From the NCBI GenBank assembly GCA_950295325.1, contig OX485806.1, positions 1,674,001-1,738,000 of the forward strand: a DNA stretch of 64,000 nucleotides, given 5' to 3'. Position 1 is the stretch's first letter; every line of letters starts with the position of its first letter. Position numbers and translations under genes: made by a program. Positions 9,428 through 20,639 of this stretch are shown here, piece after piece. The DNA comes from Polytrichum commune (lineage: Eukaryota > Streptophyta > Polytrichopsida > Polytrichales > Polytrichaceae). The notes under the pieces were generated by a model. The model had not been told where the DNA came from, did not search any database, and worked only from the letters and a program-made list of their open reading frames with translations.

Positions 9428-10400
9428 TGTCGCAACCCTTGCTAGGTCCCTTAACAATCTTGCCAATTTTCGTTTCTAGCAAAGGTTACGAGCGCTAACC
9501 ATTCGCATTCCGCCATGCTAATGGTTAGCTCCTCTTACCCCGGACCAATAGTTCATAGGAGGGAACCAACCCTCCTACTTTGCTTTCGGGACTCACCCCT
9601 TAATTGGTAACCCATTTCCCCAATGTGGACTTCCATCCATGGAAGTCCAATCCTATGTTGATCATCGCATTGCCGGAGCAACACTACAACAACCCGAAGC
9701 ATACTAGGCAACTATGGCCTCACAATAGGCCAAAGCCCATGGAGGCCTTGCCGTTCGGCCTCGGGTGGGTGAGGCCACACCACCTCACCCATATAAGCCT
9801 CTAGGACTCTACACGGAGCCCCTACCCCACCGCCAACCAACCTCTTGTCTCTCTACCAAGAGTTGGGGCCAAGTGGACATTTTCCTTTAGCTGCTGGGCC
9901 TAGAACCCCCCCAGCAGCTTCAGACCATCATAACTTCCTTGTATGATGTCTGATCATAACAACCAACCACTCCATCCTCATCTACGCTTCACGTAGATGC
10001 CGATGGACTCCTCACTTGCCCCATTCGGGCAAGTCTTGAGGAAGTTATGCGTGTTTGAACCTTGGCAGTCCCGGGAATCACTCCCAGGCACTGCTGTACC
10101 AGGGCGCTGTCCCGGGACAGCGCCCCACTCAAATGGCCATAACTCCTAGCTCACACCTCCGATTGAGGTGTTCTTGAGCTTTCTAGAATCACCACGCCAT
10201 GAGCTACGCATAGCTCATGGCCTTACCCTTGTGCCTCCTAGTCTTCGTGGGTGGGAGGCGTTCCCAACGCCCGGGGCCCTCACCCACACTAGGATCACTT
10301 GGGCCCTCTCACCAACGGCGCCACAAGTCCCGGGTGTCACTCCGGGGTCCCCCTTGTGCCCATGGTGTTTCGGGCACTCCTCATGGAGAGGTGCGCGACA
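9428..10400 (-). repeat. 3' LTR (left) of the gypsy element
   Basis: 973 bp from TGTCGCAACC to GTGCGCGACA, with terminal TGTCG/CGACA inverted ends. It is packed with perfect hairpins, for example a 24-bp palindrome at 10102-10125 centred on CCCGGG, and 11-bp arms GCCATGAGCTA/TAGCTCATGGC at 10196-10221. It reads as identical to the copy at 15506. Confidence 0.93.
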
Positions 10401-10412
10401 CTCACCCCCACC
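10401..10412 (-). promoter_or_regulatory. Polypurine tract
   Basis: On the minus strand GGTGGGGGTGAG directly precedes the 3' LTR, the position and composition expected for the plus-strand primer in reverse transcription. Confidence 0.75.
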
Positions 10413-11287
10413 AAACGGAGTCGATGCCCTCATCGACTATACTCGTAGTCGGCACACCAATTCTCAAGTTGCCATCCTCTATGGTGCGGCATTGTGTTTA
10501 CCTTAGGGCGCGACCCCCACAATGCATCTTCAAATTTGGCATAGTCCCAAAGGTGTCGTTACTAGGTGGTCCGTTAGCGACCTTGGAACTCCTCCAAGGA
10601 CCTAACCTATACTAGACCCACCTACTTCGGGACTCACATGGGTTGCCCCTCTTTTGGGGCCTCCCCCCCCGTTAGGCTCCACTAGCCTAACGTGACACAT
10701 CTAGGCGAGACCTCAACGCTTCCACTAAGTTGTCTCGGTTGCAACTCCGAGATGGCTTTCCATTGTTAAGCCACGCCTCGATCGCACGGGGGTGATGCCA
10801 AGTCCCGCCCGACTCGGTTCCCACTTTGCTCTTTCGAGACATGGGTTCATGACTCCCATGCGCCAACTCTCGTTAGCTCGCGGGTAGCACTTTTATGAGC
10901 ACGCGCCATCACCTTGCCCCCGCCCGGACAAGCCCACAACTAAGAAGTTTCTTGGTTTTATCCAAGGGCCCTCCAAGCCATGGCCCCCAATTACTCGGCT
11001 TACCCAACCTAGTTTGGCATATCTATTCCCCCTCTTCTATTAACCAAGCACAAGTACAAGACTAGGACCTCATCTCATACTTTTCTCTTTGCACCACTAA
11101 AGTTTGGACTTTATTCCCTCAAGCCAAAGAACAAGTTCATGTTGTGGAGTAATTAACCTCGAAGCTAAGTGTGCTACTAGCGTCTCTCCCCCACTAAAGG
11201 AGATTGATGTCCTCATCAACGCCTACGCTTCTTTTTATTGGAATCCTTAGCCTTAGTTTCTTCAAAGTGCTTCACCTATTCATTGGT

Positions 11288-14200
11288 GTTCACCATGTCT
11301 CTTGCCGCCACCCAAGCGGTTTCTTTTTCATGGTATCCTCACCATTTCACCAAGTACTCTTTTGTACATTTTTTTTCATTTTCACTTGGGCTTCCTACAC
11401 TTGAGGGTGCCCTCCTACCTCATGTTCCAAATGACCTCCATAAGGTCGGGAGGTGGCCTAATCACTTGCTTGTGATCGGGCCACAAGGTGTCGTCCTAAA
11501 ATGACTTTCATATTGAGACATGAAATTTCGGATGCACTTTGATCTCCGGCGGTAATTCCAACTTATACATGTCCTTGAACACTTGTTCCACAATGGAAAA
11601 CGAAGCTCCAATTTTGGACATGAACTTTTGAAGTAAGGCCTTTGGGCAAGGTGAAGTTGTCCACATTCAACAACACCTTATTGGCCCACCTCATACTCCA
11701 CTTCGCGTCTTCCGGCATTGATTTGCACTCCGTAGCACCTTCGGGCTTTCTCCACCAACAACTTGGTCATCTCCAAGACTTGTTTACCATCCTTGGCCAA
11801 GTCCTCACCATCTTGGTTGAACTCTAGTGTTGAATGTGCCCCCTCGAGAGCTAGGTTAATAGGTTGGAGCGCATCCACTCCATAAGCCACCACGAAAGAC
11901 CACCCCTTGGTAGCCAAGTGCGTGGCTACATTGCAATTACACTCCGCTCGACCCACATAGACCGCCCAATCTCCTTGGTCCGCCCCCACCAAGTTCCTCA
12001 AGTATTGCTTCAAGACTACATTCACATGCTCCGCTTTCCCATTCATTTGGGAATGCAAGGCCGTGGTAAACCTTAGTTTCATCCGACCTCCTTAGAGAAT
12101 TGCATTGAAAATGCACTTGTGAACTTTGGATCTTGATCCCACACAATCACTCTTGGCAACCCGTGGTGCCTCAACCATCCTTTGAGAAAAGGCTATGCGG
12201 TCTCCAACGCGGTGGCGGTTCCCACAATTGGCACCATGTGTGCCAACTTGGCAAACCGCTCTACCATCAACAAGATGGCATCATACCCATGTGACTCCGA
12301 CAAACTTGTGATCAAGTCCATGCACATACTATGCCATGGCCCCGACGGGATAGGCAACAGTTGCAAGAAACCGCCTTGCTTTTGGTAAGAGGGTCGGTTC
12401 ACTTGGCACTTCATCCAAGCCTTCACAAAGTGGGTTATATCCTTCTTTATGCACCGCCAATGGTACCCCCATGACACCATTCTATGGCGGCTTTTTCTTT
12501 CTCCTCTATGGCCGGCAATAGGACTATCACATTCTTCCTTCAAAACCGATAGCCTCAACTTGCCTTGTGGCACATACACCTGACTTTGTTTACACTTGAA
12601 CAATCCGTCCACCAACTTAACTTCTTTGAGCACCTTGCTCTTGCGAAGCTCACCTAAAAACATTTGTGCTTTGGGGTAGTAAATTTACCCCTCCCGTATC
12701 TTGCATCACAAGTTTCCTTCGCCGGCACACATTAGCCACAAGGTTTGGATGGTTCTCATTGCTTGGAACTCTTCCCGTCTACTTAGCGCATCCGGCACCA
12801 CATTTCCACGGTCCGGTTTGTGGACCAAATCCACCTTCATAAGCGCCAAGCTATCATGCCAACGCAATGACTTGGCGCTCACTTGCGCTTGTATGTCAAA
12901 ATACTTTTAGGACACATTGTCCTTGTAGACCTTTGCTTTGTGCGACCCCAACTAGTGTCGCCACATCTTCAAGCAATGCACTACGGCAAAGAAGTTCTTT
13001 GTCATGAGTTGGTTGTCTTCTTTGACAACCATCGAGCCTCAAGCCCCCATATGCAAAGGCCATCCATTTTACATTAACAATCCATCATTGGCAAAGTTAC
13101 TCGCCCCCGTATGCACCTCAAAAGGTTTGTCAAACTCCATGAACTTGAGCACGGGCGGTGAAGAGAACTTGCTCTTAAGCTTCCCAAAGACTTGGTGACA
13201 AGGCTAGTCCCACTCTTGGGATAGCCATTTCTTTCACAAGTCGGACAACCATCGAGCTTCATGCTCTCATATGCAATGGCCATCCATCTTGCATTAGCAT
13301 CCGCCAATGGTAAAGTTACTCGCCCCCCGTATGCACCTCAAAAGGTTTTTTCAAGCTCCGCGAACTTGAACACGGGTGGTAAAGAGGAACTTGGTCTTAA
13401 GCTCCTCAAAGACTTGGTGGCAAGGCTCATCCCACTCTTGGGATAGCCATTTCTTGCACAAGTTGGACAAGCTTCTACAACCATGGAGTTTAATGCTCCT
13501 ATAAGCAATGGTTATCCATCTTGGATCAACATCCGCCAATGGTGAAGTCCTTCGCCTTCATGTGCACCTCAACATGCTCATGAAAACCCGGAAACTTAAC
13601 CACATGTTGTGAAGAGAAGTTACTCTTGAGCTCCCCAAAGGCTTGGTGACAAGGCTCATCCCACTCTTGGGATAGCCATTTTTTCCAACATGTTGACTAA
13701 GGTTCTAGCAACCTTAGAAAAACCATGAATGAAGTGGTGGTAGTAGTTGGCTAGGCCAACAAATGACCTAAGCCCTTGTCTTGAGTCAAGGGCCAATTCT
13801 CTTCTTGGATTGCCTTGACATTTTTCATGTTCGTCCACCAACTTCCTTTGTCACCACATACCTCAAGAACTCAATCTCTCGTTGAGCAAAGTTATTTTTC
13901 ACTTCTTGGCGGTAATTGTTTTTGGGCAACACATTGGTGAATATATCCTTGTATCTCACCAACATCCCACCAATGTGGTTTGGAGGAGGCCCATCTTTCC
14001 TAGCCTCCCCATACATTCCTTGGAGTTGCTCCAATTGAACCAGGACCATTATGTTTTCTATTTTTCATTTGGTTCATTAAGACCAAATTCAACTTGGGTC
14101 CTCCTACCATAGGAGTCCTTGTCAATTTGAACTTCAATTCTTTGCCATTATGACCCATCATAATGCACCGCAAGCTCACCGGCTTGCACCTCATATATAT

Positions 14201-14389
14201 CATGTGAGTTTCAAAGTAGGCGGCCTTCACAATGACATGCATTTCATCTATTTCACATGGTGTGAAATTTTGACAAAAATCCAATGTCCCACATTGAAAG
14301 GTTACATGCATCGCGGCCTCCTTTGTCTCATGCGGTTCATCCTTTCCAAACCGCACCTTGGTGGGCTTGCTTTCTCTATCAATCGGCAA
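11288..14389 (-). pseudogene. Pol region of the gypsy element with deleted RT core
   Basis: Minus-strand order: protease/RT leader (14389-14000, with FTPCEIDEMHVIV); an RT N-terminal phrase (MLVRYKDIFTNVLP) fused near 13,900-13,925 to an RT C-terminal phrase (NNFAQREIEFLRYVVTKE), so that the segment with the YxDD active site is absent; RT/RNase H connection (LRSFVGLANYYHHFIHGFSK, 13841-13656); RNase H end (HKPDRGNVVPDALSRREEF, about 12,880-12,760); integrase H2C2 finger (AGHRGERKS...CQVNRPSYQKQ) and core with MDLITSL, WDQDPKF and NGKAEH (12663-11680); and a chromodomain-like KEYLVKW-stop-GYHEKETAW at about 11,361-11,288. Multiple stops and frame changes make it non-functional. Confidence 0.85.
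13198..13650 (-). repeat. Tandem duplication inside the defective pol
   Basis: A block containing CCCACTCTTGGGATAGCCAT occurs three times, at about 13,209, 13,431 and 13,656, roughly 222-225 bp apart. Each copy encodes the same minus-strand phrase (EWDEPCHQVFEELK-like) of the RT/RNase H boundary. The copies have diverged slightly. Confidence 0.7.
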
Positions 14390-15480
14390 GCCCCAACTTC
14401 CTTGTGAATTTTGGGCTCAAGAAGGAGTGGTAGCCTCTTTGTCAACACATGAGACATTTCTTCCATTCATTGAGCCTCAAGGTACAAAAGATTTGGCCTT
14501 GGCTTAAGGCTTCTAGCCTTGCCCACAATGCCATCGTCTTACATTCGGTCCTCGGCAACTTGGCTTGGCTTGGTCCGCAAAGCCAACTTTAAACATTTTG
14601 TCCGCGGGACAAATTGGTTTGGTGCCACAAAACCAATTTCTAATAGTTTGTCCGCAAAACAAACATGTTTTGCCTTGGTAGCACAAAGCCACCTTCCCAC
14701 ACTCCGTCCGCGGCACGAACATGAATTGCCTTGGTAGGACAAACCCACCTCCCAACATTCCGTCCGCGGCACAAGTATGATTTGCTTTGGAAGCATAAAT
14801 CCACCTTTCAACATTCCGTCCGCGGCACCAACATGTTTTCCCTAAGTAAATTGGACCAAACAATTTGCACTCATTTCTTTGGGACCTACTTTGGCTAAAG
14901 CCACTTGTGGTGATGCGCCGCCAAACTTCTCTTTGGGACCATCGGCTTCAATGCTCTTGCAAACTTGATGGTCCCCACCATGTCCTCAAGAAGCCTTAGG
15001 GACTTAAACAAGGCATCCACCACCCACTTTTAAAACCCCACCTAAAGGATGCATTTCTTAGAAAGCTCGTCCGTTTTAGGTGTATCCTTCATTTGTGCGT
15101 TTGAATAGCGCACATAGGCCTTAAGAGGCCCCGGGTGCCTCATTAGCACCAAATTCATTCCAACATCAATACCTTCCAAGCATTTCGAATTGGAATTTCA
15201 ATCCAACATTAATGCCCTCCAAGGTTTTGGGTGCATTCGGTATTCTAGCCCCCGAATACTTTTCGAGGTTTGCGGGAGCCTTTTCAAAGCATTCCTCCAT
15301 TTTCCTCACCGAATCCACCCTCATGCCCACCATTGTCATTAGAATCAATGGTATGGTCAAAATCCACTTGCACATGATCCTTGTTCCAATTTGAGCCTCA
15401 CAACCTTTTGGAAACCCCGGGCTCACCATCATAACCCGCATTTTTGATAGCCATGTCTCCCTCAAAGTGCTAGCTCAAAT
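14390..15480 (-). pseudogene. Gag-like region of the gypsy element (broken)
   Basis: This lies between the primer binding site and the protease/RT region. Only short frames remain (for example about 15166-15465), and no zinc knuckle is clear. An internal stretch at 14513-14863 is made of repeated Cys/Gly-rich phrases whose DNA (CATTCCGTCCGCGGCAC) recurs several times, so it is locally repetitive. The gag assignment is by position only. Confidence 0.45.
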
Positions 15481-15491
15481 ATTGGAACCCT

Positions 15492-15503
15492 GCTCTGATA
15501 CCA
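15492..15503 (-). promoter_or_regulatory. Primer binding site (initiator Met-tRNA type)
   Basis: Read on the minus strand, the sequence beside the 5' LTR is TGGTATCAGAGC, the usual plant retrotransposon site complementary to the 3' end of initiator methionine tRNA. Two bases separate it from the LTR. It fixes the element's orientation. Confidence 0.9.
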
Positions 15504-15505
15504 AG

Positions 15506-16478
15506 TGTCGCAACCCTTGCTAGGTCCCTTAACAATCTTGCCAATTTTCGTTTCTAGCAAAGGTTACGAGCGCTAACCATTCGCATTCCGCCATGCTAAT
15601 GGTTAGCTCCTCTTACCCCGGACCAATAGTTCATAGGAGGGAACCAACCCTCCTACTTTGCTTTCGGGACTCACCCCTTAATTGGTAACCCATTTCCCCA
15701 ATGTGGACTTCCATCCATGGAAGTCCAATCCTATGTTGATCATCGCATTGCCGGAGCAACACTACAACAACCCGAAGCATACTAGGCAACTATGGCCTCA
15801 CAATAGGCCAAAGCCCATGGAGGCCTTGCCGTTCGGCCTCGGGTGGGTGAGGCCACACCACCTCACCCATATAAGCCTCTAGGACTCTACACGGAGCCCC
15901 TACCCCACCGCCAACCAACCTCTTGTCTCTCTACCAAGAGTTGGGGCCAAGTGGACATTTTCCTTTAGCTGCTGGGCCTAGAACCCCCCCAGCAGCTTCA
16001 GACCATCATAACTTCCTTGTATGATGTCTGATCATAACAACCAACCACTCCATCCTCATCTACGCTTCACGTAGATGCCGATGGACTCCTCACTTGCCCC
16101 ATTCGGGCAAGTCTTGAGGAAGTTATGCGTGTTTGAACCTTGGCAGTCCCGGGAATCACTCCCAGGCACTGCTGTACCAGGGCGCTGTCCCGGGACAGCG
16201 CCCCACTCAAATGGCCATAACTCCTAGCTCACACCTCCGATTGAGGTGTTCTTGAGCTTTCTAGAATCACCACGCCATGAGCTACGCATAGCTCATGGCC
16301 TTACCCTTGTGCCTCCTAGTCTTCGTGGGTGGGAGGCGTTCCCAACGCCCGGGGCCCTCACCCACACTAGGATCACTTGGGCCCTCTCACCAACGGCGCC
16401 ACAAGTCCCGGGTGTCACTCCGGGGTCCCCCTTGTGCCCATGGTGTTTCGGGCACTCCTCATGGAGAGGTGCGCGACA
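15506..16478 (-). repeat. 5' LTR (right) of the gypsy element
   Basis: 973 bp with no difference from the left LTR that I could find by eye. It is flanked on the right by ACAAG (16479-16483), the TSD. For a minus-strand element this is the promoter-bearing 5' LTR. Confidence 0.93.
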
Positions 16479-16483
16479 ACAAG

Positions 16484-17438
16484 CCTGGGATGAGAGTTTG
16501 GAGATGTGTTTTAATATTGTCGGTAGATTCAACATTCAATCTCTAAAAACGGAATGCAAGCACATTCCAAGCATAGCATGATTTATTCATGCGAATCGGT
16601 TTCATGACCATGAACTATGTCATTTATATTCCATGGGCCCCCATAATAAAGTAATAATATTTGTTTATTATTCATACATTCAAGCTGAAGTTGGAAATTT
16701 GGGTGGAGTTATACTCTTAGCACTATGGGCAAGAGTTATTATTCATCCCAGTATTATTCATAGCAATACTATCATTGAAATTTGTAATTTAGTTTTTGGT
16801 CATGAACAAATCCAGTGAAATAATCAGGGAAGACTTAAAATGTGATTTGTATATCGTCCAAGTGTCTTAGATAAGTTTTATAAAGAAAACACAAGGTTAC
16901 TTCACTTCCTTTCGGATTAAAATTGACAATTAGGTTATGGATAAGGGATAAGAAACTTTGAAAACTCTCCAAATCAGTACATGCATTTGTAACAGTCACT
17001 AACCTCTAAATTTCTCAGGGGGAAACTTAGGAGTGTGGGCATAGAGCTAGAGCGGAGAGCGGAGAGCGGAAATTTTAGATTTTGTTGGGTAATTTTAGGA
17101 GAAGCAGTGCCTATATCTGTGGAATTAGAGATAGTTTGAATTCAATTTGTTGGAAAGGCACCCCATTCCCGTGGACACAATAACTTAGAATTATTCGAGA
17201 AACCAACGGATCCTATAGGCGTGGAAGATTACATTTGTTCTCAAACATCCTATAGTCTAGGTTTCAAATGTTTCATATTAAATTAGGGTTGACGTCACCA
17301 ATTGAAAACAAAATACCATACACAAAATATTTTATTGGCCGACAAAATGTAGGTGAAGTTAGGTGCCAACCTCAAGACTTACAAAAAGGTGTATGCAGTT
17401 CAAGTAACTATATACATAATACTCTACTTTATTTCCAT
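16484..17438. other. Gene-poor spacer
   Basis: AT-rich DNA with no supportable gene. A short direct repeat GGAGAGC sits near 17,053-17,070. I see nothing else. Confidence 0.5.
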
Positions 17439-17940
17439 CTATACCCTATCTGCCGGGCATGTCCAATATGGATAAAATGATTCAAAGATCATGCCATACA
17501 TCTCCACCGCACACCAGCAGCTCTCCAATTCATCCCTTAGCTTAGCCAATGAACGCAATGACAAATCTCCCAAGTCCGACATAAGAATCCTCCGCAAAAT
17601 CCGTGTGCTAACGTGGTGGCTATGTGAGAACCACATCAAGTTTTGTTGAAATTGAGTGACGAGGTTATGTTCGCGTGGCAAACAAACCCTTGGGACAACA
17701 TTGGGACCCATCGCGTATTCATATTGAGCCAAACGAAGAGCATTGTACTCCGCACTTTTATCCACAAATCATTTTCCATGCCTTACAAGATAGCCTCAAA
17801 TTATGGATAACCAACAAACGGAGTTGGGTGTCAAATGACGTCTCTGCACCCATATCCACATTTGCGGCACCCACCAACAACTTTGGGACCAAGACCCTCA
17901 ATTGTACATCTTGGTCCAAATACAATACAAGAGGCGCCAT
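17439..17940 (-). pseudogene. Unrecognised protein fragment, minus strand
   Basis: Two adjoining minus-strand frames (17940-17758 and 17765-17439) read like natural protein, for example LVLYLDQDVQLRVLVPKLL and NLVTQFQQNLMWFSHSHHV, followed by RRILMSDLGDLSLRSLAKL. They are separated by stops or a frameshift near 17,700-17,760. I do not recognise the family. It lies between the gypsy element and the satellite block and is probably a decayed gene or transposon fragment. Confidence 0.4.
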
Positions 17941-17984
17941 AAAGTCGGATTAGCGCGATCTTCCCCATTACACACATTGTCAAA

Positions 17985-18138
17985 CACAAAACAAAATGAG
18001 AATGTGGTGACAAGGGCCGACCCCTCAAGCCTAGTAGAAATACATTCATAGCTTACACACATATTCAAAAACAACAAGAAGAGGAGAATCTGGTGTCAAG
18101 GGCGGACCCCTCAAGCCTAGTAGAAATACATACATATT
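17985..18138. repeat. 86-bp satellite, left remnant
   Basis: The first recognisable monomers of the satellite, with the landmarks CAAGGGCCGACCCCTCAAGC, CTAGTAGAAATACATTCAT and ACACATATTCAAAAACAACA. The block is cut by the solo LTR that begins at 18139. Confidence 0.85.
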
Positions 18139-19627
18139 TGTGAGGCCAAACCCACCACCCTTAAGCGTCCTAGTCCGGGTGATGGTTATGAGAATCACAT
18201 GTATTGTTTGTGTATTGAAAATGCTCCCTTCACATCCCAAGGCATTCATGTCATCTTAATTCACCGTGCTTTATTAATGTTAGCCTCTTGGCTTATGGTA
18301 GAGTTTGATTTCTCAAGAGTCCAGCCCGCGGCTTTGGCCACACATGCCCTCAAGGAAATTCCCCTTGCACCCTTGGTCTTGACTTCCTTTGTCTGGCCAT
18401 CGCTAGAGTTGTTAACATTCTCCATCACTTGTGCACTTGATTTATTTAATATAGAGGATGCAAGCGTTGAAAAACGCTATTCTCTATAACCAATAGTAAG
18501 TACACTTTGCTAGTGAAGGCCACACATGCCAAGCAAGCCTAATGTGACTAGCTACTTATCTATGAGCTAATTAAGTTGTCTACCTACTAGGCTATCTTAC
18601 TTGCAACTAGTACCCATTAGTTAATGAGTAATTGCCACCTTGCTTACTTCCACTAATTAACTACCCACTGTAGCTTCATGTGTATAGGTTAATAACCCAA
18701 CCAACTTCCAGTATGTAGCCCAGTAAACCAGCTTAATGTAGCTCAGAAATTCAGCTCCCAGCTGCTGCAGCCAAATGCAGCCCAGTAACCAGCTTAATGT
18801 AGCTCAGAAATTCAGCTCCCAGCTGCTGCAGCCGAATGCAGCCCAGTAGACCAGCTTAATGTAGCTCAGAAAATTAGCTCCCAGCTGCAGCAGCCGAATG
18901 CAGCCCAGTAACCAGCTTCCAGCTGCTGTCTAAATATTAAACTAGCCACCCCACACCACTAATTAAGGCTTCCACTAAACTCAAGATAATATTTCAACTA
19001 ACCAACTAATTCCAACCTCTTAATTCTAAATGTTTAACTACCTAATCCCTAATATTATGTCTAATGCTAAGAGCTTACCCCAAGTGTGAGAGGTGAGAGA
19101 GAGAGCTTAACTAATTAACTTCACTAAAACTAATAACCTACACACGTGGCTCAAGCTCTTAAGAGCTTGCTCCCTTGAGAGCGCTTGATGGAAAGAGAGG
19201 GAAATGAGAGAAAAAAACACCTTAAGTAGCAAAGAGGGAGAGAAGGAGAGAGGGAGAGAGAGGTGAGGATAGGGTGAGAGGATTAGCACCTCCAATCACA
19301 ATCCTTTAACCCTCTCCTCCAAAGTACGGACTAATCCCCATCCACCAAGCTTCCTTCTTCCTAAACTACTAAGGTGGATCCAAAAGTGGGCATTTAACCC
19401 GCGGAGCTCACCTTGCCTCACCTTACCCCTTACTCACATAATCAAGGCATCCTCTTATTGAAATCCAACCTTGAAATAACTACATAACACATTCTAATGC
19501 CTAAACTTAAATCCACACCACACTTCACTCTTTTTATGTTTTGTGAATAATCATAACACCTCAAAGTCAAACTAAAATTGGTTTTGAAGAGTTAATCACC
19601 ACATGTGGGCACCATTTTGGGCTCACA
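18139..19627 (-). mobile_element. Solo LTR inserted in the satellite (TSD ATATT)
   Basis: A 1,489-bp LTR, minus orientation, with ends TGTGAG...CTCACA. It is flanked by ATATT at 18134-18138 and 19628-19632, and the satellite rejoins when it is removed. It is homologous, in reverse, to the LTR at 49044-50860. An internal minisatellite at about 18,715-18,925 repeats CCCAGTAACCAGCTTAATGT-type units. With no internal region or second LTR it is a recombination footprint. Confidence 0.9.
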
Positions 19628-19632
19628 ATATT

Positions 19633-20490
19633 ATACACACATATTCAAAAACAACAAAAAGAGGAGAATGTGGTGACAAGGGCCGACCCCTCAAGCCTAG
19701 TAGAAATGCATTCATAGCTTACACACATATTCAAAAATAACAAGAAGAGGAGAATCTGGTGTCAAGGGCCGACCCCCCAAGCCTAATAGAATTACATTCA
19801 TATTATACACACATATTAAACAACAACAAGAAGAGGAGAATCTCGTGTCAAGGGCCGACCCCTCAAGCCTAGTAGAAATATATTCATAGTTTACACACAT
19901 ATTCAAAAACAAGAAGAAAATTAGAATTTGGTATCAAGGGCCGACCCCTCAAGCCTAGTAGAATTACATTCATAGCTTACACACCTATTCAAAAACAACA
20001 ACAAGAGGAGAATATAGTGTCAAGGGCCGACCCCTCAAGCCTAGTAGAAATACATTCATATTATACACACATATTCATAAACAACAAGAAGAGGAGAATC
20101 TGGTGTCAAGGGCGGACCCCTCAAGCCTAGTAGAAATACATTCATAGCTTAAACACATATTCAAAAACAACAAGAAGAGGAGAATCTGGTGTCAAGGGCC
20201 GACCCCTCAAGCCTAATAGAATTACATTCCTATTATACACACATTTTAAAAACAACAAGAAGAGGAGAATCTGGTGTCAAGGGGCGACCCCTTTAGCCTA
20301 GTAGAAATACATTCATCGCTTACACACATATTCAAAAACAAGAAGAAGAGGAGAATCTCGTGTCAAGGGGCGACCCCTCTAGCCTAGTAGAAATACATTC
20401 ATATTATACACACATATTCAAAAACAACAACAAGAGGAGAATTTGTTGTCAAGGGCCGACCCCTCAAGCCTAGTAGAATTACATTCATAC
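19633..20490. repeat. 86-bp satellite, segment between solo LTR and large TIR element
   Basis: About ten monomers in the same orientation as the blocks right of 47,980. The last monomer is interrupted within CATTCATAC by the TIR at 20491. Confidence 0.92.
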
Positions 20491-20522
20491 TATAAACACT
20501 ATATTCGTTAAATTGAGACTTT
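20491..20522 (+). repeat. Left terminal inverted repeat of the large element
   Basis: 32 bp beginning TATAAACACTATATTCG and ending TTGAGACTTT. It is the exact reverse complement of 47949-47980. Confidence 0.92.
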
Positions 20523-20625
20523 TTGGGCATTTTGTGACATTCATAGAAATAAGAACAAGGATAAATGGAACACATATTGGTGAAAGTTGTAAGATGCGAA
20601 CACTTTGAAGCGGGTGTTTAGACCA

Positions 20626-20639
20626 CACTACAAGAAAAT
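20626..20639 (+). repeat. Left TIR of the nested CACTA element
   Basis: CACTACAAGAAAAT, preceded by the TSD CCA. Confidence 0.95.

Larger units (their letters stand above)
9428..16478 (-). mobile_element. Ty3/gypsy chromovirus-type LTR retrotransposon, recent but defective
   Basis: A 7,051-bp element bounded by two 973-bp LTRs (TG...CA) and a 5-bp TSD, ACAAG, at 9423-9427 and 16479-16483. It lies on the minus strand: the primer binding site is next to the right LTR and the polypurine tract next to the left LTR. Internal minus-strand pieces in order are gag-like, protease/RT leader, RT C-terminal end, RNase H C-terminal end, integrase zinc finger and core, and a chromodomain-like tail. This order is that of Ty3/gypsy chromoviruses. 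The reading frames are broken by stops, and the RT catalytic part is deleted. Because the two LTRs read as identical, insertion was recent, so the copy was probably mobilised in trans. Confidence 0.92.

Noticed and set aside
10168..10615. Open frames inside the gypsy LTR (also at 16246 and 37726)
   Set aside because: GC-rich hairpin-rich LTR sequence. The frames run out of the LTR into unrelated sequence and differ between copies only at the ends.
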